Position numbers and translations under genes: made by a program. DNA of 64,000 bases from Alicycliphilus denitrificans_A (GTDB lineage: Bacteria > Pseudomonadota > Gammaproteobacteria > Burkholderiales > Burkholderiaceae_C), in NCBI RefSeq assembly GCF_044792555.1, contig NZ_CP126238.1, forward strand, positions 2,914,001-2,978,000, written 5' to 3'. Positions within the stretch are counted from its first letter, which is position 1. Each line of letters starts with the position of its first letter. Of the stretch, positions 25,870 to 34,768 are shown one piece after another. The notes below the pieces were generated by a model, which had not been told where the DNA came from, made no database searches, and saw only the letters and a list, made by a program, of their open reading frames with translations.

Positions 25870-26931
25870 TCAGGCTGCGCTTTGCTCCGACACCCCCGCC
25901 GCCTCAAAGCTCGCCATCTCCTGCAGGATGGCGCAGGCGGACTGCAGCAGCGGCCAGGCCAGCGCGGCGCCGGAGCCTTCGCCCAGGCGCAGGTCGAGTT
26001 GAAGCAGCGGCTCGGCCTGCATTTGCGCGAGCATGAGCTGGTGGCCGCGTTCGCCCGAGCGGTGGGCGAACACGCAGCGTTGCAGCACCAGGGGCTGCAG
26101 GCGGCTGGCGACGAGCACGGCGGCGCTGGTGATGAAGCCGTCCACCAGGATCACGCGGCGCTCCTGCGCGGCCTGCAGCACGGCGCCGACCATGGTGGCG
26201 ACCTCGTAGCCGCCCAGCGCGGCCAGGGCTTCGAGCGGCGTGGTGGCGGCGGCGTTGGCGTCCAGCGCCTGTTGCAGCACGGCGCGCTTGCGCTCGATGC
26301 CGGCGGCGTCCAGCCCGGTGCCCGCGCCGGTGCAATCCTGCAGCGAAAGGCCGCACAGGCGCGCCAACAGCAGCGAGGCCACCGAGGTGTTGGCGATGCC
26401 CATTTCGCCCAGCAGCAGCACGTTGCCGGGCAGCTCGCGCACCAGTTCGACACCGTGGTTCAAGGCCTGGGCGCACTGCGCGGCGCTCATGGCCGGGCCT
26501 TGACTGGCGTCATTCGTGCCGGGCGCCACCTTGCGCAGCAGCAGGCGTGGCTGGCCGGGGGCGGCTTCGCGCGGGGCGATGTCGCGCGCCACGCCGCAGT
26601 CCACCACGGTGAGCGCCAGGCCGTGCTGGCGCGCCAGCACGCTGACGGCGGCGCCGCCGGCGAGAAAGTTTTCCACCATCTGCCAGGTCACGTCGCTCGG
26701 AAAGGCCGAGACGCCTCGCGCGGCCAGGCCGTGGTCGCCCGCGAAGACGACCATCTGCGGCTGCTCCAGCCGGGGGGATGCGGAGCCCTGGATCTGACCC
26801 AGGCGCAGCGCAAGCTGCTCCAGGCGGCCCAGCGAGCCCAGGGGTTTGGTCTTGTGGTCCAGCTTGTGCTGCAGGGCCTGGGTGAGCTGCGGGTCGGTGA
26901 TGTCGGCAATCAGGGGCAGGTGGGCATTCAT
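25870..26931 (-). CDS. cobT: Nicotinate-nucleotide--dimethylbenzimidazole phosphoribosyltransferase CobT
   Basis: This 353-residue enzyme makes alpha-ribazole phosphate from DMB and nicotinate mononucleotide, activating the lower ligand of cobalamin. Motifs visible are KTKPLGSLGRLE, VFAGDHGLAARGVSAFP, the GEMGIANTSVA loop and LRLGEGSGAALAWPL, which contains the catalytic-base Glu. Length is standard. It lies 101 bases downstream of bluB, the enzyme that makes its substrate, and shares the riboswitch-controlled transcript. Confidence 0.96.
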   Translation of the reverse strand: MNAHLPLIADITDPQLTQALQHKLDHKTKPLGSLGRLEQLALRLGQIQGSASPRLEQPQMVVFAGDHGLAARGVSAFPSDVTWQMVENFLAGGAAVSVLARQHGLALTVVDCGVARDIAPREAAPGQPRLLLRKVAPGTNDASQGPAMSAAQCAQALNHGVELVRELPGNVLLLGEMGIANTSVASLLLARLCGLSLQDCTGAGTGLDAAGIERKRAVLQQALDANAAATTPLEALAALGGYEVATMVGAVLQAAQERRVILVDGFITSAAVLVASRLQPLVLQRCVFAHRSGERGHQLMLAQMQAEPLLQLDLRLGEGSGAALAWPLLQSACAILQEMASFEAAGVSEQSAA

Positions 26932-27032
26932 GGCTTGTTCAACTTTCCATCGGGGTGGAGCGCGGCCCGCACACGCAGGCCCGCGCGATCAATCAATGAC
27001 GGTGCACGCCAAGTCGGCGCGTGGTGGCGGGG

Positions 27033-27794
27033 TCAGGCGATGGCTTCGCGCCCGCGCCGGGCGGCGGCCTGGTCGCGCTGCAGGTGGGCGATGAGCGGCT
27101 GCTGGTCGTCGCGCTGGCCCCATTGGTCGAAGTACACGAGGTCTTCCATGGGCAGGCGCGGCAGCCAGCCGGCGGTTTCCAACTCGGGCTTGTCACAAAA
27201 GTGGCTCACGTAGCCCACGCACAGGTAGGCGACGGGGGTGATGCCCTTGGGGATGCCCAGGGCCTGCTGCAAATCGGCCTGGTGGAAGATGCTGACCCAG
27301 CCCACGCCCAGCCCCTCGGCGCGCGCGGCCAGCCACAGGTTCTGCACGGCGCAGACGCTGCTGTACAGGTCCATGGTCTTCATGTGGGTGCGGCCCACCA
27401 CCACCGGGCCGGTGCGCTCGCGGTCGCAGGTGATGCAGATGCCGACCGGCGACTCGATGATGCCTTCGAGCTTGAGCTTTTGGTAGGTGACGCGCCTGTC
27501 GCCCTCGAACATGCCGGCGGCCTCGGCATGGGCCTTGGCGAAGGCATCGTGCACGCGGCGCTTGGTGCCCTGCGAGCGCACCACGAGGAAGTTCCAGGGC
27601 TGCATGAAGCCCACCGAGGGCGCGTGGTGCGCGGCGGTGAGGATGCGGCTGAGCACCTCGTCGGGCACGGGCGTGGGCAAAAACTGCCCGCGCACATCGC
27701 GGCGTGAAAAGATGGCGTGGTAGATGGCGTCGCGCGCTTCTTGCGTGAAGGCGTGCGCGCTGGGCGTGGCTTGCGCCACCGCGCTGGTATTCAT
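27033..27794 (-). CDS. bluB: 5,6-dimethylbenzimidazole synthase BluB
   Basis: This 253-residue nitroreductase-fold enzyme cannibalises FMN with oxygen to give DMB, the lower ligand of B12. Motifs are FSRRDVRGQFLP, HHAPSVGFMQPWNF and GLGVGWVSIFHQ. Presence of bluB means aerobic DMB synthesis. It is the first gene downstream of the cobalamin riboswitch and is followed by cobT. Confidence 0.95.
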   Translation of the reverse strand: MNTSAVAQATPSAHAFTQEARDAIYHAIFSRRDVRGQFLPTPVPDEVLSRILTAAHHAPSVGFMQPWNFLVVRSQGTKRRVHDAFAKAHAEAAGMFEGDRRVTYQKLKLEGIIESPVGICITCDRERTGPVVVGRTHMKTMDLYSSVCAVQNLWLAARAEGLGVGWVSIFHQADLQQALGIPKGITPVAYLCVGYVSHFCDKPELETAGWLPRLPMEDLVYFDQWGQRDDQQPLIAHLQRDQAAARRGREAIA

Positions 27795-27849
27795 GGCAGT
27801 CCCCTGTGCGTGAATAGTGGCAGCGCTGCCCGGCCTTGCAGCGCCAAGA

Positions 27850-28016
27850 ATGGCTCAGGCCGGTCTTCTGGCTCGGAGTCGTCTGCCTTGGCACACCTTC
27901 CCGGCTGGGCAGCCAGTGGCATTTGTGCGCGGCATCGTCCTTACAGCGTTGGGCACGCGGCGGAGTTGCACCGCCTTCCCGATTCTCCCTTTGCCATCAT
28001 GGCATTGGGCACCTGA
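27850..28016 (-). ncRNA. Cobalamin riboswitch
   Basis: Read on the minus strand the region contains AAAGGGAATCGGGAAG-type core sequence, the GGTGCAACTCCGCC segment, GCTGCCCAGCC, and the B12-box AGCCAGAAGACCGGCC (27858-27873). These come in the canonical order. It lies 56 bases before bluB and starts about 37 bases after cobQ. Adenosylcobalamin binding should switch off bluB-cobT. Confidence 0.92.
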
Positions 28017-28052
28017 GGGGCGGGATGATAGCAGCCGCCCTATGCGGAATGC

Positions 28053-29543
28053 TTACGCGATCAGCGCGTCCAGCACGCCCGGATCGAAGTGCCGGGCCAC
28101 GCCCTCGGCTAGGCCGTCGAACACGGTCTCCAGCGTGGGCGCCTGGGCACCAAACAGGGCATGCAGCACGGCGGCGTCCTCGAACAAACCGTGCAGGTAC
28201 ACGCCCAGCACATTGCCCGCCGGGTTCTGCCAAGCGATGCCGGGCATGACCTCGCGCGCCACGTCGCCCTTGGCGGCCATGGCGGGGTGCTGGGCCGTCT
28301 GGCCGTGGTGGATTTCGTAGCCCTCGGCACGCACGCCCGAGAGCGGCGCCCAGGCGCCCGCCAGCGCCCCGAACGCCGCGCTGGTGTGCCGCACGGTCTT
28401 GGCGGGCTCGAACACGGTGACCAGGGGCAGCAGGCCCAGGCCGGGGCCGTTGCCGTCGATGCCCTCGGGGTCGATCAGCGCCTCGCCCAGCATCTGCAGG
28501 CCGCCGCACACGCCCAGCACGGTGCCACCCTGCCCCGCGTGCGCGGCGATGGACTGGTCCAGGCCCTGCGCGCGCAGCCAGGCCAGGTCGGCGGCGGTGG
28601 CTTTCGACCCGGGCAGCACGATCCAGTCCGTTGGCCGTAGGCCCGCCACGTCGGCCGGGCTGCGCACCCACTGCAGGCGCAGGCCGGGCACGTTCTTGAG
28701 CGGCTGGAATTCGTCGAGGTTGCTGATACGCGGGTAGGCCACCACGGCCACCGTGGTGTGCACGGCGCCGGGCGTGGTGCTGCGGTCGTCGAACACCCCA
28801 TCTTCCTCGGGCAGACCGTGGTGCCACTGCATGGGGATGGTGGCCACGGTGGGCACGCCGGTGCGCTCCTGCAGGTGCTGCGGCGCGGGCGCGAGCAGGC
28901 TGGCGTCGCCCCGGAACTTGTTGAGCACGAAGCCGTGGATCAGCGCGCGCTCGTCCTCGGGCAGCAGCGCCCAGGTGCCGTAGAGGTGGGCAAAGGCGCC
29001 GCCCCGGTCGATGTCGGTCACCAGCAGGCAGCGCGCGCCGGCATGGCGCGCCACGCTCATGTTCACGATGTCGCTGGCGTGCAGGTTGGTCTCGGCGGGC
29101 GAACCGGCGCCCTCGATCACCACCACGTCGTTCTCGGCGCGGAGCTGGTCCAGCGCGGCGGCGATCTGCGGCCACACCATCTGGCTGCGACCGCGCCAGG
29201 GCAAGTCGGTCAGCTCGGCGCTCACCTGCCCCAGCAACACCACCTGGCTGTGCGTGTCGGCCTCGGGCTTGAGCAAGAGCGGGTTCATGCTCACCTCGGG
29301 CACGGCGCGCGCGGCCAGTGCCTGGAAGTACTGCGCCGAGCCGATCTCACCCCAGGCGCCGTCGATACCCTCGACCACGCGGGCGTTGTTGCTCATGTTC
29401 TGCGCCTTGAACGGCGCCACCTTCAGGCCCAGGTTGCTGTAGTAGCGGCACAGCGCGGTGGTGAGCCAGCTCTTGCCGGCGCCGCTGGTGGTGCCGAGCA
29501 CCATGACGCAGCGCGCCGGGCCGGGAAATGTCTTGTTCGTCAT
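28053..29543 (-). CDS. cobQ: Cobyric acid synthase CobQ
   Basis: This 496-residue enzyme amidates four side chains of adenosylcobyrinic a,c-diamide using glutamine and ATP. The N-terminal half has the P-loop-like GTTSGAGKSWL and the DIDRGGAFAHLYGTW block. The C-terminal GATase-like part has the nucleophile Cys in VLGVCGGLQMLGE and His near YLHGLF. The ATG at 29543 overlaps the stop of the upstream aminotransferase gene (ATGA). A longer open frame upstream overlaps that gene and is not used. Confidence 0.96.
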   Translation of the reverse strand: MTNKTFPGPARCVMVLGTTSGAGKSWLTTALCRYYSNLGLKVAPFKAQNMSNNARVVEGIDGAWGEIGSAQYFQALAARAVPEVSMNPLLLKPEADTHSQVVLLGQVSAELTDLPWRGRSQMVWPQIAAALDQLRAENDVVVIEGAGSPAETNLHASDIVNMSVARHAGARCLLVTDIDRGGAFAHLYGTWALLPEDERALIHGFVLNKFRGDASLLAPAPQHLQERTGVPTVATIPMQWHHGLPEEDGVFDDRSTTPGAVHTTVAVVAYPRISNLDEFQPLKNVPGLRLQWVRSPADVAGLRPTDWIVLPGSKATAADLAWLRAQGLDQSIAAHAGQGGTVLGVCGGLQMLGEALIDPEGIDGNGPGLGLLPLVTVFEPAKTVRHTSAAFGALAGAWAPLSGVRAEGYEIHHGQTAQHPAMAAKGDVAREVMPGIAWQNPAGNVLGVYLHGLFEDAAVLHALFGAQAPTLETVFDGLAEGVARHFDPGVLDALIA

Positions 29544-30538
29544 GTGGTGCATTGTCGCCAGATCAGCGCCAGCGCCTGCTGCGCCTGGGGCGCGAGCACG
29601 CCCAGGCGCACATGGCCCGGCAGTCCAAACGACGCGCAGTCGCGCAGCTTGATGCCCTGCCCGCGCAGCGCCTGCAGCACGGCCGGCAAATCCTCTACCA
29701 GCGGCCGGGCGGTGAAAAAATTGGCCAAGCTGCCCGGCAGCACGGCCCAGCCTAGATGGGCGCATAGGCGCAGCTGCGCCGCCTTCCAGTCGCGCAGTGT
29801 GACGAGCGACTGCGCCAGCCAGACCTGCGTATCGCCGCGCACCCAGGCCGTGAGCAACGCCACGCCGTCCGCCCCCACGGGCCAGGAAGGCGCCAGCGCC
29901 TGCAGCGCCGCCACACTGCCGTCCGCCACGGCCGCGGCCGGTGCAATGGCATAGGCCGCGCGTACCCCGGTGAGGCCCAGGGCCTTGTTGGGCGACCACA
30001 GCTGCCACACATCGTCGGGCGGCGCGGCCGCGGCGCCCTCCAGGCGCAGGGGCGCATAGGCGCGGTCCAGCACGCGCAAGCCACCCGGCGCGCCGGGGGA
30101 CTGCGCCCAGGCGGCCAGGGCCGTATCCGCCCGGCCCAGCGGGCTGGCGGGCTCGCAGGCCCAGCGCAGGGCCGGTGCCTGCGCTGCCTCAACCACCGCC
30201 AGCCCCCAGACCCGGGCGGCGCGCGCGTAGTCGCCATAGCCATGCATGGGAACGACGGCGTGGCGCAGGCCGCCGCGCGCGGCAAATGCAGTGATGCGGT
30301 GGATGAACTCGCTGGCGCTGGCGGCGATCACGATGCGCCCTGCCACCACGCCGTGGAACGCGCCGAGCCGCGCGCGCAGCGCCGTGTAGCCTGGGTCGGG
30401 GTAATGGCGGCGGTCGGCCTGCACCAGCGCGGCGAGCGCCTGCGGACAGGGCCCGCAGGCGTTGGCATTGGTGGAAAAGTCGTGCAGCGGCACGCCCAGC
30501 GCATCCGGGCCGCCGTGCAGCGCAACAGGGTCAGACAT
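29540..30538 (-). CDS. cobD: Threonine-phosphate decarboxylase-like PLP enzyme (CobD/CobC)
   Basis: This 332-residue class I/II aminotransferase-fold protein should decarboxylate L-threonine phosphate to aminopropanol phosphate for the nucleotide-loop arm of B12. Evidence is the start HGGPDALGVPLHDFSTNANA, a family signature, and the PLP lysine in WSPNKALGLTGVRAAYA. Its position between cbiB and cobQ supports the role. Naming differs: cobD in Salmonella, cobC in Pseudomonas. It overlaps cbiB by 8 bases and cobQ by 4. Confidence 0.9.
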   Translation of the reverse strand: MSDPVALHGGPDALGVPLHDFSTNANACGPCPQALAALVQADRRHYPDPGYTALRARLGAFHGVVAGRIVIAASASEFIHRITAFAARGGLRHAVVPMHGYGDYARAARVWGLAVVEAAQAPALRWACEPASPLGRADTALAAWAQSPGAPGGLRVLDRAYAPLRLEGAAAAPPDDVWQLWSPNKALGLTGVRAAYAIAPAAAVADGSVAALQALAPSWPVGADGVALLTAWVRGDTQVWLAQSLVTLRDWKAAQLRLCAHLGWAVLPGSLANFFTARPLVEDLPAVLQALRGQGIKLRDCASFGLPGHVRLGVLAPQAQQALALIWRQCTT

Positions 30539-31505
30539 GGGCGCGCACTATAGCTATCGATACAAGAGCTGCCAACGCAAAAGGGATAAGCGCCGCAATC
30601 GATTTTGATGCCAAATCCACGGCGCGCCGCGTGTCCGCCGCCCGGGCCGCGCGGCCCGTGGCGTTCAGCGCATACACCCCGGGCTTGGCCAGCCGCACGC
30701 CCAGCGCCAGCGCCATGGCGCCCATGGGCCAGCCGCCGTTGGGCGACGGTGTGGCGCGCGCCTGCACATGCAGCGCACCAAAGCGCACGCCGCCGCGCGC
30801 CGCCAGCCACAGCAGCAGCGCCGTCAGCCGCGCGGGCAGCCAGGACAGCACATCGTCCGCGCGCGCCGCCCATTTGCCGGCCCATTGCCAATAGCGCCCG
30901 CCACGCATGCCGGGGTAGCCCCACATGGCATCGGCCGTGTTGGCAAAGCGGTACAGCGCCGCGCCCGGCAGACCCAGCAGCACGAACCAGAACAGCGGCG
31001 CGACCACCGAGTCGCTCAGGTTCTCGGCCAGCGACTCGATGGCGCTCTCGCGCACCGCCGTGGCGTCCAATTGCTGCACGTCGCGGCTCACCAGCCAGGC
31101 CAGGCGCGCGCGCCCGGCAGCGAGCGATTCGCCCAGCGCCGCCTCCACCGCCAGCACCTCGGTGCGCAGCATGCGCCAGGCGAGCAACGGTTTCAGCAGC
31201 AGCCCCAACACCAGCGCCGCGCCCCAGGCCGGCAGGCGGTCCATGGCGGCCCATTGCAGCGCCGCAGCAAGCAAGAAAACCATAGCTGCCAGCACACACC
31301 AGGTAATCGTTGCAAGCCAAAAAGACCATAGATCACGCCCCGTGGCCTGGGCCGGCGCCACACGCGCGCCGCACCAGCCCAGCGCCCGCCCCATCCACAC
31401 CACGGGGTGCCAGCGCGCGGGCGGCTCGCCGCACCAGCGGTCAATGGCCAGGGCCAGCAGCAGGGCGGCGACGGGTACGGCCGCATCGAATATCCAGAAC
31501 AACAT
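30531..31505 (-). CDS. cbiB: Adenosylcobinamide-phosphate synthase CbiB
   Basis: This 324-residue membrane enzyme joins the aminopropanol arm to cobyric acid. Typical motifs are DRWCGEPPARWHPVVWMG near the N-terminus, RESAIESLAENLSDSVVAPL, and FANTADAMWGYPG. Several membrane spans are predicted. The final 20 codons and a segment near residues 58-78 lie in copies of the dispersed repeat, so parts of the protein are encoded by repeat-derived sequence. It is the first gene of the minus-strand cobalamin cluster. Confidence 0.94.
   Translation of the reverse strand: MLFWIFDAAVPVAALLLALAIDRWCGEPPARWHPVVWMGRALGWCGARVAPAQATGRDLWSFWLATITWCVLAAMVFLLAAALQWAAMDRLPAWGAALVLGLLLKPLLAWRMLRTEVLAVEAALGESLAAGRARLAWLVSRDVQQLDATAVRESAIESLAENLSDSVVAPLFWFVLLGLPGAALYRFANTADAMWGYPGMRGGRYWQWAGKWAARADDVLSWLPARLTALLLWLAARGGVRFGALHVQARATPSPNGGWPMGAMALALGVRLAKPGVYALNATGRAARAADTRRAVDLASKSIAALIPFALAALVSIAIVRAHV
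30550..30610 (+). repeat. Degenerate dispersed repeat, copy I (inside the 3' end of cbiB)
   Basis: TAGCTATCGATACAAGAGCT, GCCAACGC, GGGATAAGCGC and CGATTTTGAT follow the repeat order with several mismatches. It encodes the C-terminal residues of CbiB in antisense orientation. Confidence 0.45.
31276..31325 (+). repeat. Possible dispersed repeat, copy J (inside cbiB)
   Basis: AAAACCATAGCTGCCAGC, a spacer, GTTGCAAGCC and AAAAAGACC resemble the family weakly and are AT-rich within a GC-rich gene. Confidence 0.3.
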
Positions 31506-31635
31506 GCGGCGAGCCTACCGCGGATGAGATCGACTGACGCCCAGACGCGACACCGACAGGCCGCTTGTCGCCATTCGGACTCCACTCGTCCGGTCGGCTG
31601 GCGTCAAACCGTTTCGTTACAGGCAGCATCAAAAC

Positions 31636-32238
31636 ATGCAACACCCGCACGTTCGTTACCTATTCCGTACGCTTTCTCGCGTGGGGAGAGTCTGCCCCAT
31701 CGGCGCATCCCAGCGCGGCTTCACGGCCATCGAGCTGATGGTGGTGATCGCCATAGTGGCCGTCCTCGCATCGCTGGCCGCGCCCAGTTTTACGTCCACG
31801 ATTGAGCGTTGGCGCGTACGCCAGGCGGCAGAAGAGCTGCAATCCTCTATTTATTACGCGCGCTCAGAGGCCATCAAGCGAGGGGGCAATGTCACTATGC
31901 GCAAGCATCCGCAAGGCACTGATGGCTGCCAAGAGGCAGGCACTACCCAAGAATGGGGTTGCGGCTGGTTCATCTTCGTGGACAGCAATAACGACGGCAC
32001 CCGACAAACCTCCGAAGAGCTGCTGCAAACGATACCGCCCCCCAACAGACTAAACATCATGCGCAAACCGACAGGAAACTTCCTACGTTTCGATCGCTAT
32101 GGAATGACGGGAGGCAATATGTTGAGCTTCACGCTGTCTCCTGCTGGACCGGGCGTCACATCACCCGCCACGCGCACGCTGTGCATGAGCAGCGGTGGCC
32201 GCATACGAATTCGTGAAGGAGAAGTGATATGCGATTGA
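31636..32238 (+). CDS. fimT: FimT/GspH-type minor pseudopilin
   Basis: This 200-residue prepilin has a cleavage site QRG/FTAIELMVV after G28 and the required Glu5 of the mature protein (E33). A GspH/FimT domain follows the N-terminal helix, with a short Cys pair around residues 97-108. It is the first gene of the minor-pilin operon that primes type IV pilus assembly in the inner membrane. It overlaps pilV by 10 bases. Confidence 0.9.
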   Translation: MQHPHVRYLFRTLSRVGRVCPIGASQRGFTAIELMVVIAIVAVLASLAAPSFTSTIERWRVRQAAEELQSSIYYARSEAIKRGGNVTMRKHPQGTDGCQEAGTTQEWGCGWFIFVDSNNDGTRQTSEELLQTIPPPNRLNIMRKPTGNFLRFDRYGMTGGNMLSFTLSPAGPGVTSPATRTLCMSSGGRIRIREGEVICD

Positions 32239-32879
32239 TGTCGCCCGGCCGCCAGCGCGGCATCACGCTGATTGAATCCCTGGTTGCCATCGTCATTGCG
32301 GCACTGGGCATTTTGGGCATTCTGGGCGTACAGATGCGCACCCTGACCGACACCCAGACTTCCGTGCGCCGTGCCCAGGCGATACGTCTGATTGAAGACC
32401 TAAGCGAACGCATGAGGGTTAGCCCCAATGCATTACTGAGCATCGAAGAATACGCGTCTGGTTACAGCGAAAAGGGGAGCGACCTAACCGTCACCGACTG
32501 CAGCAGCAAGATCTGCACCCCGGCGGAGCAGGCTAAGTACGACCTGAAGCAATGGAAAACAACCGTGGCGGGAACGCTTCCGCTAGGGCAAGCGAGCATC
32601 TTCTTGGCGCCGGGCGAGACCGTTGACACCAACCGCCGCCAACTCGGCGTAATCATCGCCTGGCGCGAAAACGAGCATGAAGGCACCAAAACCGACGACA
32701 TCGATGCCAGCAAGATTCGCTCTGTCGACAGCTCCGGCACCGTCACCTTTGCGGCTGGAACCGACACCACCAACGCCTGCCCCGCAGACACAACCTGTCA
32801 CTTGCAGTACATCCCCGTCGCAGCCCGCTGCGCACCCCACGACAACGGCAGCGGCACAAAGATGCTGTATTGCTCGTAA
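32229..32879 (+). CDS. pilV: Type IV pilus minor pilin PilV
   Basis: This 216-residue prepilin has a leader cut at RQRG/ITLIESLVAIV after G11, with Glu5 at E16. The PilV signature GILGVQMRTL follows the helix. It belongs to the priming complex with PilW, PilX, FimT/FimU and PilE. Its TAA overlaps the ATG of pilW (TAATG), implying coupled translation. Confidence 0.9.
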   Translation: MRLMSPGRQRGITLIESLVAIVIAALGILGILGVQMRTLTDTQTSVRRAQAIRLIEDLSERMRVSPNALLSIEEYASGYSEKGSDLTVTDCSSKICTPAEQAKYDLKQWKTTVAGTLPLGQASIFLAPGETVDTNRRQLGVIIAWRENEHEGTKTDDIDASKIRSVDSSGTVTFAAGTDTTNACPADTTCHLQYIPVAARCAPHDNGSGTKMLYCS

Positions 32880-33811
32880 TGGAAACCATCCCATGCTGTC
32901 GAAAAAATAGCAACAAGCGCCTATCTGGCTTGGCATACAACATGAAAACTCCCCCCCCCCTCCTGCAGCAGCGCGGCGTAACCCTGATCGAGCTGCTGGT
33001 AGGCCTATCGATCGGCCTGCTGGTCGTTGCGGTCGCCATGGGCGCGCTAATGGTCTCGCGCGGCGTATCTGGCACCGTGAGCGACGCCAGCAGCATCCAA
33101 CAACAGGGCGCTTACATCCTGCGGACGATCGGCCTGCAACTGCGCCAAACCAGCTCGCTTTATCTAAACCCTGACCCTATTGGTGATGCCAGCACCGACG
33201 TACTTAGCGCCGTGGTTTTTGAAATCAAAGCCGATGCACAAGGCAGCGGAAACAGCTTCGATCACCAAGACACCCTCAAGGGAGGTAGCGATTCCGTGAC
33301 CATCGGATTCAGACGCTACCAAGACAACGTGTTCTTTGCCAACAACGCCACCAGCACCGTCACCGGCACTGATTATCTGGCGCGCAACTGTGTGGGCGCC
33401 CCGGGCAACACCAGCACCGACCAACGCGTCGAGAGCGTCTTTACCTTCACAGATGGAAATCTCCGATGCGGCGGCAACGGAGCCGCAGCCCAGCCAATCG
33501 CGCAAAACGTCGCGCAGTTCCAACTCACCTACCTGGTGCAAACCACCAGCACCACCGGAACCACGGTGCAATACACCAAGGGAAGCGACATGCCAGCCGA
33601 CGCCACTGATCCCACATGGCGTCGCGTGCAGGGCGTGCAGGTGTGCTTGGTGCTTTACGGCAGCGAAACCATCGACATGCCCTCCGGCAGCAGCTACACC
33701 AACTGCGAGGGCGACAGCGTTGATATGACCACCCTTACCGGCACACGCAAAAACCGCATGCACCTGCTGTTTCGCAACACCTTCCAATTGCGAAGCCAGG
33801 GGCTGATCTGA
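32879..33811 (+). CDS. pilW: Type IV pilus minor pilin PilW
   Basis: This 310-residue prepilin is cut at QQRG/VTLIELLVG. The ATG at 32879 overlaps the pilV stop; a second ATG at 32942 would give a more usual short leader of 12 residues. Neither has a good ribosome binding site. In both cases a run of ten C (32951-32960) lies between the start codon and the cleavage site, so a one-base slip would abolish PilW. The PilW domain occupies the rest, and the gene overlaps pilX by one base. Confidence 0.88.
   Translation: METIPCCRKNSNKRLSGLAYNMKTPPPLLQQRGVTLIELLVGLSIGLLVVAVAMGALMVSRGVSGTVSDASSIQQQGAYILRTIGLQLRQTSSLYLNPDPIGDASTDVLSAVVFEIKADAQGSGNSFDHQDTLKGGSDSVTIGFRRYQDNVFFANNATSTVTGTDYLARNCVGAPGNTSTDQRVESVFTFTDGNLRCGGNGAAAQPIAQNVAQFQLTYLVQTTSTTGTTVQYTKGSDMPADATDPTWRRVQGVQVCLVLYGSETIDMPSGSSYTNCEGDSVDMTTLTGTRKNRMHLLFRNTFQLRSQGLI
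32951..32960 (+). repeat. C10 mononucleotide tract at the 5' end of pilW
   Basis: Ten consecutive C encode the Pro-Pro-Pro-Leu start of the PilW leader. It is the longest C/G run I saw in the window and is long enough for slipped-strand mispairing. Confidence 0.9.
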
Positions 33812-34662
33812 TGCGTGCCTCGCCTGAACACCGCAAATTAGCCACCATGCTGACCCATTCGCGTCCCATTGCCCCCCCCTCCCCCGCCAATGGTGGGCAT
33901 GGGCAATTCTTGCCAGCCGTTGCCGCACACCAGCGTGGCGTGGCTCTGTTCGTCGTCATCATCTTTGTCATGCTCTCCATGTTGCTGGCGCTGTGGGCGT
34001 CGCGCACATCGCTGTTCAATGAAATGGTGGTGAGCAACGATGCAGACTACCAACGCGCCTTCGCGGCTGCCCAGGCGCTGCTGCAAGACGCTGAACTCGA
34101 CATCCGCGGGGAAATGGCCGATGGCTCCCCATGCAACGGCCCCCCGTGCCGGGCGTACTCCAGCGCATTGAAGTTCCCGGGCGACACAAACGAAATCAAC
34201 CCCTTGATCACCCTGCTTGAGAGCGAGTCCACTCGTTGTAAAGATGGCCTATGCGCGCGGCGCGTGGGGCGGCAGGACTTCTGGAATTACGCCAAGGCGG
34301 ACACCACCATCACGCCCGCGGCCAACACCGCCCTGGGCGAGGTACCGCTGACCGACCTGATGGCCGTGGGCGCCCGTTATGGCCAGTTCACCGGGGCCGC
34401 CAATACCAACACCTCTGGCCCACTCAACCCCATCCTGACCGAAACTGCGGCGGGACGCGGCGGCTGGTACTGGATAGAAATCTTGCGCTACAGCGAGAAA
34501 GCCAAAACCGCCAATTTGATCGTGGATTCCAGCACTAACCAGTTACCGCTGAACCTTGACGTTTACGTCGTCTTCCGCATCACGGCGCTGGCCATGGGGC
34601 TCAAGCCCGGCTCCACCGTCGTTCTGCAGGAAACCTATGCACGCCAACGGACAAAGGATTGA
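33811..34662 (+). CDS. pilX: Type IV pilus assembly protein PilX
   Basis: This 283-residue protein starts at an ATG overlapping the pilW stop. A leader of 43 residues ends in QRG/VALFVVIIFVML, the PilX N-terminal domain; position 5 of the mature protein is not Glu. An ATG at 33847 would shorten the leader. A C8 tract (33872-33879) sits in the leader codons. It is part of the PilY1-PilVWX priming subcomplex and precedes pilY1 by 106 bases. Confidence 0.88.
   Translation: MRASPEHRKLATMLTHSRPIAPPSPANGGHGQFLPAVAAHQRGVALFVVIIFVMLSMLLALWASRTSLFNEMVVSNDADYQRAFAAAQALLQDAELDIRGEMADGSPCNGPPCRAYSSALKFPGDTNEINPLITLLESESTRCKDGLCARRVGRQDFWNYAKADTTITPAANTALGEVPLTDLMAVGARYGQFTGAANTNTSGPLNPILTETAAGRGGWYWIEILRYSEKAKTANLIVDSSTNQLPLNLDVYVVFRITALAMGLKPGSTVVLQETYARQRTKD
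33872..33879 (+). repeat. C8 mononucleotide tract in the pilX leader
   Basis: Eight C lie before a single T and five more C, within the codons for the leader Ile-Ala-Pro-Pro-Ser-Pro. A slip would frameshift PilX before its membrane helix. Confidence 0.85.
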
Positions 34663-34667
34663 AATTC

Positions 34668-34705
34668 TGCGCTAAATAGCTATTAAATAAATAGCTTTTA
34701 ACGCA
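34668..34705. repeat. Dispersed repeat, copy K (two ends head to head)
   Basis: TGCGCTAAATAGCTATTAA is followed by ATAAATAGCTTTTAACGCA. This forms a long palindrome like copy H. It occupies the gap between pilX and pilY1. Confidence 0.65.
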
Positions 34706-34768
34706 CGCCACACAAGCATTTCAAGCCATTTCACTTAATTTTCTGAATCCATCGCCAAGGAGCACACC

